Source of the DNA: Pedobacter nototheniae
Lineage (GTDB): Bacteria; Bacteroidota; Bacteroidia; Sphingobacteriales; Sphingobacteriaceae
Direction of reading: 5' to 3'
Length of the DNA stretch: 64,000 bases
Assembly: GCF_004335085.1 (NCBI RefSeq)
Contig: NZ_RQRS01000002.1
Span: 1 to 64,000, forward strand
This document shows positions 1 to 8,192 of the stretch, piece after piece. The notes beneath the pieces were generated by a model, which had not been told where the DNA came from, did not search any database, and saw nothing but the letters and a program-made list of their open reading frames with translations. Every line of letters begins with the position of its first letter. Position 1 is the stretch's first letter. Made by a program: the position numbers and the translations under genes.

Positions 1-2
1 AC

Positions 3-92
3 AATAGGAAAAGAAGACATTCGGCACTTGATTACAGAACCCCAGTTCAGGTTGAAAGAGCAATGCTGAAAAATAAAACAGAAGCGGCATAA
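3..92 (+). CDS. IS3-family transposase, C-terminal fragment (cut by window edge)
   Basis: An open frame enters from the left edge and ends at TAA 90-92. It encodes 29 residues including NRKRRHSALDYRTPVQVE, which matches the end of the DDE integrase domain of IS3-type OrfB transposases (usual form N-x-R-P/R-H-S-A-L-x-Y-x-T-P). The rest of the element would lie to the left of the window. I cannot tell from this piece whether the copy is intact. Its end falls just before the rny terminator, so the element is inserted downstream of rny and does not disturb it. Confidence 0.75.
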   Translation, partial: NRKRRHSALDYRTPVQVERAMLKNKTEAA

Positions 93-109
93 AATGTCTC
101 CACTTTTAT

Positions 110-133
110 ATTGCAATTCCAATTGCAATTCCA
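110..133. repeat. 12-bp tandem duplication next to the IS end
   Basis: The 12-mer attgcaattcca occurs twice head to tail (110-121 and 122-133), directly after the transposase stop. Each unit contains the 8-bp palindrome attgcaat. The right IS terminus should lie near here, since IS3-type ends finish in CA, but without the left end the exact boundary and target duplication cannot be fixed. Confidence 0.6.
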
Positions 134-163
134 TTCCAAACAAAATTTCATCCCTTATAAAAC

Positions 164-191
164 AAAAAAAGCGATGGGATAACCCACCGCT
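164..191 (-). terminator. Rho-independent terminator of rny
   Basis: Read on the minus strand, a 9-bp stem (AGCGGTGGG with CCCATCGCT, one G-U pair) and a 4-nt loop are followed by seven T. It lies about 48 bp after the rny stop codon. Confidence 0.8.
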
Positions 192-238
192 CAGTATTTT
201 ATAAATCCTTATCCTAATCAGAATAGGAAACATGAATA

Positions 239-1810
239 TTATTTTGCAAAAGCTACAGAACGAGTCTCTCTAATTACTGTAACTTTAATTTGCCCAGGAT
301 AAGTCATTTCGGTTTGAATACGGGTTGAAATATCTGCAGCTAATAATTCTGCCTGTGCATCAGTAATACGCTCACTTTCTACAATAACACGTAGCTCTCT
401 ACCAGCTTGTATTGCAAAAGTTTTCTCTACACCAGGATAAGAAAGTGCTAGCTCTTCTAAGTCTTTCAAACGCTTAATGTAACTTTCCACAACCTCACGA
501 CGAGCACCTGGACGAGCTCCAGATATCGCATCACAAGCCTGTACAATTGGAGAAATCATTGAAGTCATCTCAATTTCATCGTGGTGAGCTCCAATAGCAT
601 TACAAATTTCAGGATGTTCTTTATATTTTTCGGCAAGTTGCATACCTAAAATTGCGTGAGGTAATTCAGGATTATCATCAGGCACTTTACCAATATCGTG
701 TAGTAAACCAGCACGTTTAGCCATTTTTGCATTTAAACCAAGTTCTGCAGCCATTGTAGCGCAGAAATTAGCTACCTCGCGAGAGTGATGCAATAAGTTT
801 TGTCCGTAAGAAGAACGATAACGCATACGGCCCACCATACGAATTAGTTCTGGGTGCAAACCATGAATACCTAAATCGATAACGGTACGCTCACCAATTT
901 CTACGATTTCATCTTCAATTTGTTTTTTAGTTTTAGCAACAATCTCTTCAATACGTGCCGGGTGAATACGACCATCAGTTACTAAACGGTGTAAAGCCAA
1001 ACGAGCAATTTCCCTTCTAACTGGATCAAAACCAGATAAAATAATAGCTTCTGGAGTATCATCAACAATAATTTCTATACCTGTCGCGGCTTCTAAAGCA
1101 CGAATATTTCTACCTTCTCTACCAATTACACGACCTTTAATTTCATCGCTTTCAATATGAAAAATAGACACTGAGTTTTCTATAGCAGCCTCTGTTGCAG
1201 TACGCTGAATGGTTTGTATAACCACCTTTTTAGCCTCTTTGCTAGCGGTTAATTTAGCCTCATCAACAATATCCTTAACCTGCATCATCGCTTGGGTGCG
1301 TGCTTCTTGTTTAAGGTTCTCTACAAGTTGGTTTTTAGCTTCTTCGGCAGATAAACCAGCAATAGTTTCTAATTGTTTAAGGTGTTGATTTTTTAAAACT
1401 TCAACCTCATCCTGTTTTTTAACAGCAATTTCAGTTTGTTTTTCAAGGTTAGCTTTTTGTTTATCAAGCTCTTGTTCCTTTTTATTAAAATTTTCCATAC
1501 GCTGATTAACAGATTGTTCTTTCTGTTTCATCGTATTTTCGCGTTGGTTAATGTTATTGTTTTTCGCATTCACTTCTTGTTCATGCTCAGCTTTCATTTG
1601 CAAAAATTTCTCTTTTGCTTCTAAAAGTTTATTCTTTTTTAAAATCTCTGCATTATTCTCTGCATCTTTTAAAATCTTTTTTACTTTAGTTTGTGCAGCA
1701 ATTTCTTGTTGCTTAAGTAAATTACGTAGTAGAAATCTTCCTACTACTATGCCGATGCCTAAACCGACGATTAAGGCAGATAAATATCCTAATATTCCAG
1801 CTATTTCCAT
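239..1810 (-). CDS. rny: Ribonuclease Y
   Basis: Membrane-anchored endoribonuclease that starts mRNA decay. The 523-residue protein has one N-terminal membrane segment (about residues 4-27), a long Lys/Glu/Gln-rich coiled coil (about 30-200), a KH RNA-binding domain with the [11 protein letters not shown] motif and an HD phosphohydrolase domain with the metal-binding LLHDIGK motif. Length and domain order match the family. I start it at ATG 1810 ([12 protein letters not shown]), not at an upstream in-frame codon at 1837, because the longer form adds nine non-conserved residues and reaches into the terminator of the upstream RNA gene. It has its own terminator at 164-191. Identification is secure. 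Confidence 0.96.
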   Translation of the reverse strand: MEIAGILGYLSALIVGLGIGIVVGRFLLRNLLKQQEIAAQTKVKKILKDAENNAEILKKNKLLEAKEKFLQMKAEHEQEVNAKNNNINQRENTMKQKEQSVNQRMENFNKKEQELDKQKANLEKQTEIAVKKQDEVEVLKNQHLKQLETIAGLSAEEAKNQLVENLKQEARTQAMMQVKDIVDEAKLTASKEAKKVVIQTIQRTATEAAIENSVSIFHIESDEIKGRVIGREGRNIRALEAATGIEIIVDDTPEAIILSGFDPVRREIARLALHRLVTDGRIHPARIEEIVAKTKKQIEDEIVEIGERTVIDLGIHGLHPELIRMVGRMRYRSSYGQNLLHHSREVANFCATMAAELGLNAKMAKRAGLLHDIGKVPDDNPELPHAILGMQLAEKYKEHPEICNAIGAHHDEIEMTSMISPIVQACDAISGARPGARREVVESYIKRLKDLEELALSYPGVEKTFAIQAGRELRVIVESERITDAQAELLAADISTRIQTEMTYPGQIKVTVIRETRSVAFAK

Positions 1811-1823
1811 TTTGTTTGTTAAA

Positions 1824-1997
1824 TAAAAAAACCGCAACTAATTTTTAAAGTCTCATACATTTTAAACCTCAACTAAGCATAATTAGGGTTTAAGCCATTT
1901 TCAGGTGCCAAAGCAGATGAAATACGCCCTCTTAACCCTATAGATATTGAAGTGTTAAGTTTTATAAAATTTGAAACTCAAAAACTAGCTGCGGCTA
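1824..1997 (-). ncRNA. ssrS: Probable 6S RNA (long rod-like structured RNA between zapA and rny)
   Basis: On the minus strand the ends of this segment form at least 12 consecutive base pairs (1984-1995 with 1831-1842, three G-U). The closing stem is followed at once by a run of seven U (1824-1830), as in an intrinsic terminator. Inside, about 26 positions continue pairing with few mismatches. An open internal region follows, then an apical stem pairs AGGGTTAAG (1939-1931) with CTTAAACCCT (1894-1885, one bulged A). The resulting RNA is about 168 nt, a rod with a central bubble. That shape and size fit 6S RNA, the RNA polymerase decoy. In many bacteria the 6S gene lies directly downstream of zapA, as here. 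The pairing is seen; the 6S identity is inferred from shape and synteny. No clear TAnnTTTG promoter precedes it, so it might be processed from a zapA transcript. Confidence 0.7.
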
Positions 1998-2105
1998 TAT
2001 TTTTGTGCTAATATGTTTTAAATCAATATACTGATTAACAGCTTCGTTTAAATCAGATTTAAGCCTGATTTAAAATATTGACTTTTTTGAAAGAACGTAC
2101 CTTTT

Positions 2106-2396
2106 TTATTTTGAAAAGAAACCGTTTAAAATAACATCTAATTCTTCAACTTTATCAGCAACTGCAGTATCTTGGTTTTGTGCCTTATTCTCCGTTCTTA
2201 GTACTGCCGTTGCATAATGCAATAGCGACATAGAGAGTAAATCCTGCTTATCTCTGACTGCATAATTTTCTTGATAGTCTTTTATGCGTTCATTGATCAT
2301 TTTTGCTGCCCGTCTCACAATTTCTTCCTCTTCCATATTAACCTTTAAGGGGTAGATACGGTCGGAAATGGTTATTTTAATCGAGATTTCTCCCAT
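2106..2396 (-). CDS. zapA: Cell division protein ZapA
   Basis: Small cytosolic protein that bundles FtsZ filaments at the division ring. The 96-residue sequence has the ZapA layout: an N-terminal beta region (MGEISIKITISDRIYPLKV) similar to the family start, then MEEEEIVRRAAKMINERIKDY, then a C-terminal helix for dimerisation. It lies 32 bp after a small coiled-coil gene and downstream of pheT, the usual Bacteroidota arrangement. The probable 6S RNA follows it. Confidence 0.88.
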   Translation of the reverse strand: MGEISIKITISDRIYPLKVNMEEEEIVRRAAKMINERIKDYQENYAVRDKQDLLSMSLLHYATAVLRTENKAQNQDTAVADKVEELDVILNGFFSK

Positions 2397-2428
2397 TTGT
2401 TTAGCTTAGTTTCTGTGTTTTCGCTTGC

Positions 2429-2719
2429 CTATTTTTTAAGCAATGCGATACTCTTATCAATCTCTCTCACAAAATCGTTAATTTTTTGTTTAATATCAAG
2501 TGACTTTTCACTTGCTCCTTCGATACTCTTGGCCAATTTCAAAACTCGCATCTTTTCATCGAGTTCTGCATTTTTCCCTTTTGCTGCATCAAAAGCAACT
2601 TTTAACGATTGATTTTCAAGCCTTAATAAATCATTTTCCTCTTGCAAGGCGTTGCACAACTCGATTAACCGTGTTGTTTTTTGTATTACCTTATCTAATT
2701 GATCTGCAACAGAAGTCAT
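2429..2719 (-). CDS. Small coiled-coil protein, ZapB-like
   Basis: A 96-residue protein of unknown exact function, almost entirely predicted coiled coil. Leucines and isoleucines recur at heptad spacing from about residue 8 to 60 (VIQKTTRLIELCNALQEEND), then comes a charged linker and a final short helix. ZapB proteins are small coiled coils that work with ZapA, and this gene sits 32 bp upstream of zapA on the same strand, so a division-ring role is plausible. That rests on context and fold type only, because coiled coils give weak sequence evidence. Confidence 0.75.
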   Translation of the reverse strand: MTSVADQLDKVIQKTTRLIELCNALQEENDLLRLENQSLKVAFDAAKGKNAELDEKMRVLKLAKSIEGASEKSLDIKQKINDFVREIDKSIALLKK

Positions 2720-2750
2720 GAATTTATTTCTAAAAATACGAATTTATATT

Positions 2751-5150
2751 TTATTTCCTAATTTCTGCCCCTGCTTGTTGGGTTAAATTAGCAATTAACT
2801 TCTGCATAGTTTGCTCAATCTGCTTATCTGTAAGGGTTTGCTCCTCATCAAGCAGAATAAAGTTTAATGCATAAGATTTTTTACCTTCTGGTAGTTTATC
2901 ACCTTCGTAAACATCAAAAACATTTACTTCTTTAATTAATTTTTTATCGGTTTTAAATGCAATTCCTTTAAGTAAATCAAAGGTTACATTTTTATCAATC
3001 AGCATCGAAAGATCGCGACGTACCTGCGGGTATTTCGAAATTTCTTTGTTTACAATTTTATTCTTTTTAATAATATCCAGTAAAGCGCTCCAGTCGAAAT
3101 CTGCATAAAATACCTCAGCATTAACATCTGCGAGTTTACGATCTGCCTTTGTTGCAGCACCAAAACTAACCAACACTTTATCACCTCTAAAATATTTTAT
3201 TCCGTAAGCAAAGTTTTCATCATTTAACACATCGCTTTGATAGCTTGCAATACCTAAACGAGAAATAATAGCATCAACCGCAGCCTTTAAGTTGTAAAAT
3301 GTTGAGGGCTTTGTATTTTGATTCCATTGCTCGCTCTGCTTTGCTCCCGATACCAAAAGCAATAAACGTGGGCGCTCAATATATTTTTCGTTAATTAAGC
3401 TATAAGTTTTTCCAAATTCATAAAACTTAACATCCGCATTTTTACGGTTTTGATTATAGGCAACACTTTCTAAAGCTGGCATTAACAAACTTTGACGCAT
3501 TACATTTAAATCACTACTTAATGGATTTAAAATATGTACAGCTTCATCTAAATTTTTAGAATAAGCAGATTTAGTTAAAGAGTTGCACCAAATTTCTGCA
3601 TAACCGTTTGCAGTTAGCATATCGGCAATTACATTTTGCGTATTTTCTTTATCAGGTCTTTGCGAGTAAGATAAAGAGGCGTTTACCTTAGTAGGGATTT
3701 CGATATTGTTATAACCATAAATACGCAAAACCTCTTCGGTAATGTCACACTCTCTGGTTACATCAACTTTAAAAGCCGGAACTTTTAATGATAATCCTTC
3801 AACACTTTCATTAGTTGCTTCAATACCTAAAGCCAAAATAATTTCTTTTATTTCAGTTGAAGGAATATTTGCGCCAATTAATTTATTGATGTTTTTATAG
3901 CTTACCTCAAACTCGAACGGTTTAACCGGGTTAGGGTAAAGATCAGAAACGGCAGATGAAATTTTACCACCTGCAAGTTCTTTAATTAAAATTGCAGCAT
4001 ATTTTAAAGCTGTAATTGTAATTTCAGGATCGGTACCACGCTCATAACGGAAAGAAGCATCAGTTTTTAAACCGTGTCTTTTTGCTGTTTTACGTACAGA
4101 AACTGAATTGAAATAAGCGCTTTCTAAAAAGATATTTTTAGTATTTGCATCAACACCTGAGGATTTACCACCAAATACACCAGCGATACACATTGGTGTT
4201 TCTGCGTTGCAAATCATCAAATCATCGGCATTTAGTTTGCGTTCAACATCATCTAAAGTTACAAAAGGTGTTCCTTCTGCTACTTTTTTTACAATCACTT
4301 TTCCGCCAGAAATTTTGTCGGCATCAAAAGCATGTAAAGGCTGACCTAAACCATGCAAAACAAAATTGGTAATATCTACTATATTATTAATTGGGCGTAA
4401 GCCGATTACTTTTAACTTATCTTTTAACCACTCAGGAGATTCTTTTACTTCTACACCAGAAATAGTTAAACTGCTGTAGCGTGGGCAAGCTTCCTCATCC
4501 TCAACGGTAACGGGAATATTTAAACTTTCTTCATCAACTTTAAAACCCGATAAATCTGGCGTTTTGTAATTAGTTCTGAAATAAGCAGCTAAATCTCTTG
4601 CTACACCTAAATGCGATGCCGCATCAGCACGGTTTGGTGTTAAACCAATTTCAAAGAGGAAATCATCCTCCATTTTGAAATGATCTTTAGCTAAAACACC
4701 AATTTGAGTATCTTCAGCTAAAATCATAATCCCATCGTGCGATTTACCTAAACCTATTTCATCTTCAGCACAAATCATCCCTTGAGATACTTCTCCTCTA
4801 ATTTTTGATTCCTTTATTTTAAAAGGTTCGCCTTCTAAAGGATAAACTGTTGTACTCACTGTTGCCACAACAACTTTTTGTCCGGCAGCAACATTTGGTG
4901 CTCCACAAACAATCTGAAGGTTTTCTGCACCGCCAACATTTACCGTGGTAATCCGTAAACGATCGGCATTAGGATGTTGAACGCAAGTTAAAACATGTCC
5001 AATAACGAGCCCTTCAAGTCCGCCAGCAACGGGTTGAACTTTATCAACGCTTTCCACTTCCAAACCTACATTGGTTAAGATTAAAGAAAGTTCTTGAGGA
5101 GTTTTGTCTATTTGTACAAACTGTTTTAACCAGTTATATGATATTTTCAT
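2751..5150 (-). CDS. pheT: Phenylalanine--tRNA ligase beta subunit
   Basis: Beta chain of the (alpha-beta)2 enzyme that charges tRNA-Phe. At 799 residues it is the usual bacterial length. Visible domains: tRNA-binding OB fold (about 40-150), B3/B4 editing domain (about 215-375, with the NNIVDITNFVL stretch), B5 domain (about 405-475), catalytic-like core (about 480-680) and the C-terminal ferredoxin-like anticodon-binding domain (about 705-799, including KYPQVRRDLSMLID). The alpha subunit gene pheS is not in the window, so the two are unlinked here. The gene heads the pheT / coiled-coil / zapA group. A tRNA-Phe gene is also present in this window, at 34930-35002, but far away. Confidence 0.96.
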   Translation of the reverse strand: MKISYNWLKQFVQIDKTPQELSLILTNVGLEVESVDKVQPVAGGLEGLVIGHVLTCVQHPNADRLRITTVNVGGAENLQIVCGAPNVAAGQKVVVATVSTTVYPLEGEPFKIKESKIRGEVSQGMICAEDEIGLGKSHDGIMILAEDTQIGVLAKDHFKMEDDFLFEIGLTPNRADAASHLGVARDLAAYFRTNYKTPDLSGFKVDEESLNIPVTVEDEEACPRYSSLTISGVEVKESPEWLKDKLKVIGLRPINNIVDITNFVLHGLGQPLHAFDADKISGGKVIVKKVAEGTPFVTLDDVERKLNADDLMICNAETPMCIAGVFGGKSSGVDANTKNIFLESAYFNSVSVRKTAKRHGLKTDASFRYERGTDPEITITALKYAAILIKELAGGKISSAVSDLYPNPVKPFEFEVSYKNINKLIGANIPSTEIKEIILALGIEATNESVEGLSLKVPAFKVDVTRECDITEEVLRIYGYNNIEIPTKVNASLSYSQRPDKENTQNVIADMLTANGYAEIWCNSLTKSAYSKNLDEAVHILNPLSSDLNVMRQSLLMPALESVAYNQNRKNADVKFYEFGKTYSLINEKYIERPRLLLLVSGAKQSEQWNQNTKPSTFYNLKAAVDAIISRLGIASYQSDVLNDENFAYGIKYFRGDKVLVSFGAATKADRKLADVNAEVFYADFDWSALLDIIKKNKIVNKEISKYPQVRRDLSMLIDKNVTFDLLKGIAFKTDKKLIKEVNVFDVYEGDKLPEGKKSYALNFILLDEEQTLTDKQIEQTMQKLIANLTQQAGAEIRK

Positions 5151-5168
5151 GTTGGAGTATCAAGTAGC

Positions 5169-5205
5169 GAGCTAACAACCAGAGATTGAATCCTGATTGT
5201 TGCTC
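5169..5205 (-). promoter_or_regulatory. Leader hairpin of pheT
   Basis: On the minus strand GAGC-AACAATCAG pairs with CTGGTTGTT-A-GCTC (12 pairs with one bulged A and one G-U wobble; 10-nt loop). It lies 18 bp before the pheT start and about 15 nt after a possible -7 element, TATCTTTG (plus 5221-5228). There is no U-run after it, so it is not a plain terminator. Function unknown. Confidence 0.35.
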
Positions 5206-5278
5206 AAAATTTATAAAACGCAAAGATAATATTTAATGCCGAAAGGCTGAAGTATAGCGAGGTTTTATAAACAGTTTT

Positions 5279-6118
5279 TTACTTAAAAAACAACTTTACG
5301 AAAACTGGTAAATGATCCGAATAATAACGCTGATCTTTGCTATCTGTTAATACGGCAAATTTCTGTACTCCAAAACCTTTATTAACAAAAATATAATCAA
5401 TTTTATCTTTCAATTCGCTATTAAAATTAAAGTTATTAAATGTTCCTGTAGGACCATAAGGAGGTTCTACAGTAATCTCTTTAGTATCCAAAAGAAATGA
5501 TTTAATGGTAGATATAGCTTCAGTTTCTGGCGTTACGTTTAAATCGCCGGTAAGGATAACGGGAAGTGTTGGTGCAATTTCCTGAATTTTCTTTTTAATT
5601 AATTTAGCCGATTCTATTCTGGCTTGCACACCAATGTGATCGTAATGCGTATTAAAAACGATAAATTCTTTCTTATTTAATTTATCGTAAAGTTTAACCC
5701 AGCTGCAAACACGGTTTAAAGCGGCATCCCATCCTTTTGATGGCACATCAGGTGTTTCGGAAAGCCAGAAAGTTCCTCCATTCCTTTTGGTAAATCTTGT
5801 TTTATCAAAATATACGGCAGAAAATTCGCCCTTGCGCTTTCCATCATCGCGACCAACGCCTACTACATCGAAATTAGAATTTTCGAGCAGAGCATCAAAT
5901 TGTTCTGGCAAAGCTTCTTGAACGCACAAGATATCAGCATCATGAAATTTAACCAATGCCTTAACGTTATCCTTACGATTTGGCCATGCGTTTACACCAT
6001 CAGATGCAACATTTAAACGAATATTATACGAAATTACGTTTATAGGATTTCCAGGTTTCTGCGCAAAAGCAGCTATGGAAATCAACAAAAAAAGATAAAA
6101 TAGTTTTAGGGTTTTCAT
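5279..6118 (-). CDS. Secreted endonuclease/exonuclease/phosphatase-family protein
   Basis: A 279-residue protein with an N-terminal signal peptide (MKTLKLFYLFLLISIAAFA, cut near residue 19), so it acts outside the cytoplasm. The body is an EEP (DNase I-like) fold: INVISYNIRLN at the start, CVQEA with the metal-binding Glu, NTHYDH, LTGDLNVTP and the C-terminal SDHLPVFVKL with the catalytic His. Such proteins are metal-dependent phosphodiesterases acting on nucleic acids, sugar phosphates or phospholipids. The sequence does not show which. It is a single gene 128 bp downstream of the pheT start region, with no operon partner. Confidence 0.85.
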   Translation of the reverse strand: MKTLKLFYLFLLISIAAFAQKPGNPINVISYNIRLNVASDGVNAWPNRKDNVKALVKFHDADILCVQEALPEQFDALLENSNFDVVGVGRDDGKRKGEFSAVYFDKTRFTKRNGGTFWLSETPDVPSKGWDAALNRVCSWVKLYDKLNKKEFIVFNTHYDHIGVQARIESAKLIKKKIQEIAPTLPVILTGDLNVTPETEAISTIKSFLLDTKEITVEPPYGPTGTFNNFNFNSELKDKIDYIFVNKGFGVQKFAVLTDSKDQRYYSDHLPVFVKLFFK

Positions 6119-6199
6119 CCTGGCAATTTAGGAAATTATTTAAAAACAGAATAAAACCTAATTGTTAGAAAATTATTAAGCTGGGATTATTGAACAGTG

Positions 6200-6901
6200 C
6201 TAATCGATCAAATTATCATCCTTGAAGCTATAGTAACCACTACTTGTAAAAATAAGATGATCTACAACCAATAAGCTCATTAAGCGCCCTGAAGCCACCA
6301 TATCTCTGGTTAGTTTAAGGTCATTATCACTGGGCTTTCGGTTTCCTGATGGATGATTATGCGCCATAACAATATTGGCAGCGTTGTTTTCTAGAGCAAT
6401 TTTAAAAATAACTTTCGGATCTGCAACCGTGCCCGCCTGCCCACCTTTACTAATTAAGTACTTGCCAATAATATGATTGGATCTGTTGAGGAGAATTACC
6501 CAAAATTCTTCGTGGGTTAAATCGGTAAGAGTGCTCTCCAGATACCTGTAGGCATCAATAGAACTGGTTACCTTTACAACTGCATCATCAAGAGTTTCTT
6601 TACGCCTTATACCTAATTCTAACGCTGCAATAATTGTGATGGCTTTAGCTTCACCTATACCTTTAAATTTTGATAGTTCCTGTACACTCGCTCTGCCAAG
6701 TTTGGAAAGGTTATTTTCATAAAACGCCAGAATGCGTTTACTAAGATCAACAGCAGTTTCGATTCTATTGCCAGAACCTATTAAAATTGCAATTAATTCA
6801 GCATCGGTTAAATACCTTTTGCCATGTTGTAAAAGCTTTTCTCGAGGTCTATCCTCTTCAGCCCACAACTTTATCCCGAGTTTTTGCGTATAATTTTCCA
6901 T
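6200..6901 (-). CDS. radC: RadC family protein (JAB/MPN+ domain)
   Basis: A 233-residue RadC protein. The N-terminal part carries a helix-hairpin-helix (FKGIGEAKAITIIAALELG). The C-terminal MPN+/JAB domain has the zinc-binding motif HNHPSG followed by SDNDLKLT (H-x-H-x7-S-x2-D), so the metalloprotease-like site is complete. The historical DNA-repair name is not well supported experimentally and the true role is unclear. I start it at ATG 6901 (MENYTQKLG), because a start at 6928 would encode residues from the rpsT terminator hairpin. Confidence 0.92.
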   Translation of the reverse strand: MENYTQKLGIKLWAEEDRPREKLLQHGKRYLTDAELIAILIGSGNRIETAVDLSKRILAFYENNLSKLGRASVQELSKFKGIGEAKAITIIAALELGIRRKETLDDAVVKVTSSIDAYRYLESTLTDLTHEEFWVILLNRSNHIIGKYLISKGGQAGTVADPKVIFKIALENNAANIVMAHNHPSGNRKPSDNDLKLTRDMVASGRLMSLLVVDHLIFTSSGYYSFKDDNLID

Positions 6902-6911
6902 TTTTTTAGAT

Positions 6912-6944
6912 AAAAAAAAGCATCCCAACTTTTGGTTGGGATGC
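6912..6944 (-). terminator. Rho-independent terminator of rpsT
   Basis: On the minus strand a perfect 10-bp stem GCATCCCAAC / GTTGGGATGC with a 5-nt loop is followed by eight T. It lies 27 bp after the rpsT stop and directly in front of radC. Confidence 0.9.
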
Positions 6945-6970
6945 CGTTACTAATATCGTAAAAAAACAGC

Positions 6971-7225
6971 TTAGTTTAAACCGTTAACAAATTTAGTTAA
7001 TTTCGATTTGTTATTTGCCGCTTTGTTTTTGTGGATAACATTCTTTTTAGCTAAACGATCTAACATAGAGATCACTTTAGGCAATAATTCTGATGCGGTT
7101 TTTTTGTCCTCAGCAGCACGTAGTCTTTTAATAAAGGTACGTGTAGTTTTTGCCTGATATCTGTTACGTAAACGTTTTGTAGCGTTTGCTCTAATTCTCT
7201 TTAATGAAGATTTATGATTTGCCAT
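6971..7225 (-). CDS. rpsT: 30S ribosomal protein bS20
   Basis: An 84-residue, Lys/Arg-rich, all-helical protein that binds 16S rRNA and helps assemble the 30S subunit. The start MANHKSSLKRIRANATKRLRN is the typical S20 beginning. It is monocistronic, with its own promoter (7275-7306) and terminator (6912-6944). There is no clear Shine-Dalgarno before the ATG, as is normal for this phylum. Confidence 0.96.
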   Translation of the reverse strand: MANHKSSLKRIRANATKRLRNRYQAKTTRTFIKRLRAAEDKKTASELLPKVISMLDRLAKKNVIHKNKAANNKSKLTKFVNGLN

Positions 7226-7274
7226 TTCTATTTAGCCTTTTATTTTTCTTATTCGTTTCCTATAATTCGGGTTG

Positions 7275-7306
7275 CAAATATAGGATTAATATTTTCAAAT
7301 TACAAA
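7275..7306 (-). promoter_or_regulatory. rpsT promoter (TTTG-N20-TATATTTG)
   Basis: On the minus strand TTTG (plus 7303-7306) and TATATTTG (plus 7275-7282) are 20 bp apart, matching the Bacteroidota sigma consensus. The following bases CAACCCGAATTATAGGAAA are almost the same as those after the rpsF promoter. The rest of the 350-bp gap 7226-7575 is AT-rich and shows no gene. Confidence 0.7.
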
Positions 7307-7526
7307 ACACTTTTATTTTTTTATTTCATTTAATTATTCTGTGTTCCAATATTTTAATTTTCTAGTAATAAAACACGTTCCTTTTACCAGATCATTCTAT
7401 TTGTATTAGACTTATAACTTATGCAAAAATATTATAAGGAAATAAATAGTAAGTTTTAGTCTGGCGAGTGCTCTAAACAGAAAATGCCTTTTTAAACAAA
7501 TCAAATTTACAGAATTACACTCTTAT

Positions 7527-7558
7527 TTTAGGATAGCGCATTAAAAATGTTATTTTTG
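7527..7558 (+). promoter_or_regulatory. Possible purN promoter
   Basis: TATTTTTG (7551-7558) matches TAnnTTTG exactly and lies 17 bp before the GTG start of purN. A near-TTTG (TTTA, 7527-7530) is 20 bp upstream. Confidence 0.45.
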
Positions 7559-7575
7559 GGGAAATCGAATTTTTA

Positions 7576-8154
7576 GTGAAAAAGAGAATAGCCATATTTG
7601 CTTCAGGTTCCGGATCTAATGCCCAAAAGTTAATGGAGCATTTTAAATCCAATCCAGAGATAGAAATTTCATTGGTTTTAACCAATAATGCCGATGCTTA
7701 TGTACTGCAGCGAGCTGATAATTTCGAAATTCCCAGTCATATTTTCGATAGACATGAGTTTACCAAAACCGATAATATAATCGATCTCCTTAAAAATCTG
7801 GATATAGATTTTATTGTACTTGCAGGTTTCTTATGGCTAATCCCTAAAAATTTAATCGATGCCTATCCGGGTAGAATTATTAATATTCACCCTGCTATTT
7901 TACCAAAATTTGGTGGCAAGGGCATGTATGGCGATCATGTGCATCATGCCGTTATGGCTGCCGGAGAACCTGAAGGTGGTATTACCATTCATTATGTAGA
8001 TCAAAATTATGATGAAGGGGAATACATTTATCAGGCACGCTATAAAATCGATAAAAACGACAATTTGGAAATGGTAAAATTTAAAGGCCAGCAACTTGAA
8101 CATTTACACTACCCAAGAGTTGTTGAAAGCTTAGTTAAAAAGATCAAAAAGTAA
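7576..8154 (+). CDS. purN: Phosphoribosylglycinamide formyltransferase (GART)
   Basis: Transfers a formyl group from 10-formyl-THF to GAR, step 3 of purine synthesis. The 192-residue protein begins KKRIAIFASGSGSNAQKL, the phosphate-binding loop of PurN. It keeps the catalytic triad as N103 and H105 (INIHPAILP) and D146 (YDEGEYI). The start codon is GTG. A promoter-like TATTTTTG lies just upstream. purH, a later enzyme of the same pathway, is 2 kb further on but separated by the pump and its regulator, so the two are not one operon. Confidence 0.94.
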   Translation: MKKRIAIFASGSGSNAQKLMEHFKSNPEIEISLVLTNNADAYVLQRADNFEIPSHIFDRHEFTKTDNIIDLLKNLDIDFIVLAGFLWLIPKNLIDAYPGRIINIHPAILPKFGGKGMYGDHVHHAVMAAGEPEGGITIHYVDQNYDEGEYIYQARYKIDKNDNLEMVKFKGQQLEHLHYPRVVESLVKKIKK

Positions 8155-8192
8155 CCACAATAATTGCCATTAAATTTTCGCTTCATAAATAT

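Noticed and set aside
1436..1826. Overlapping plus-strand open frames across the rny coiled coil
   Set aside because: They are antisense to a well-supported gene, have low-complexity Phe/Leu/Lys composition and no recognisable domain.
6901..6928. Longer radC start (MGCFFLSKK...)
   Set aside because: Those codons come from the rpsT terminator hairpin, and the conserved protein begins at MENYTQKLG.
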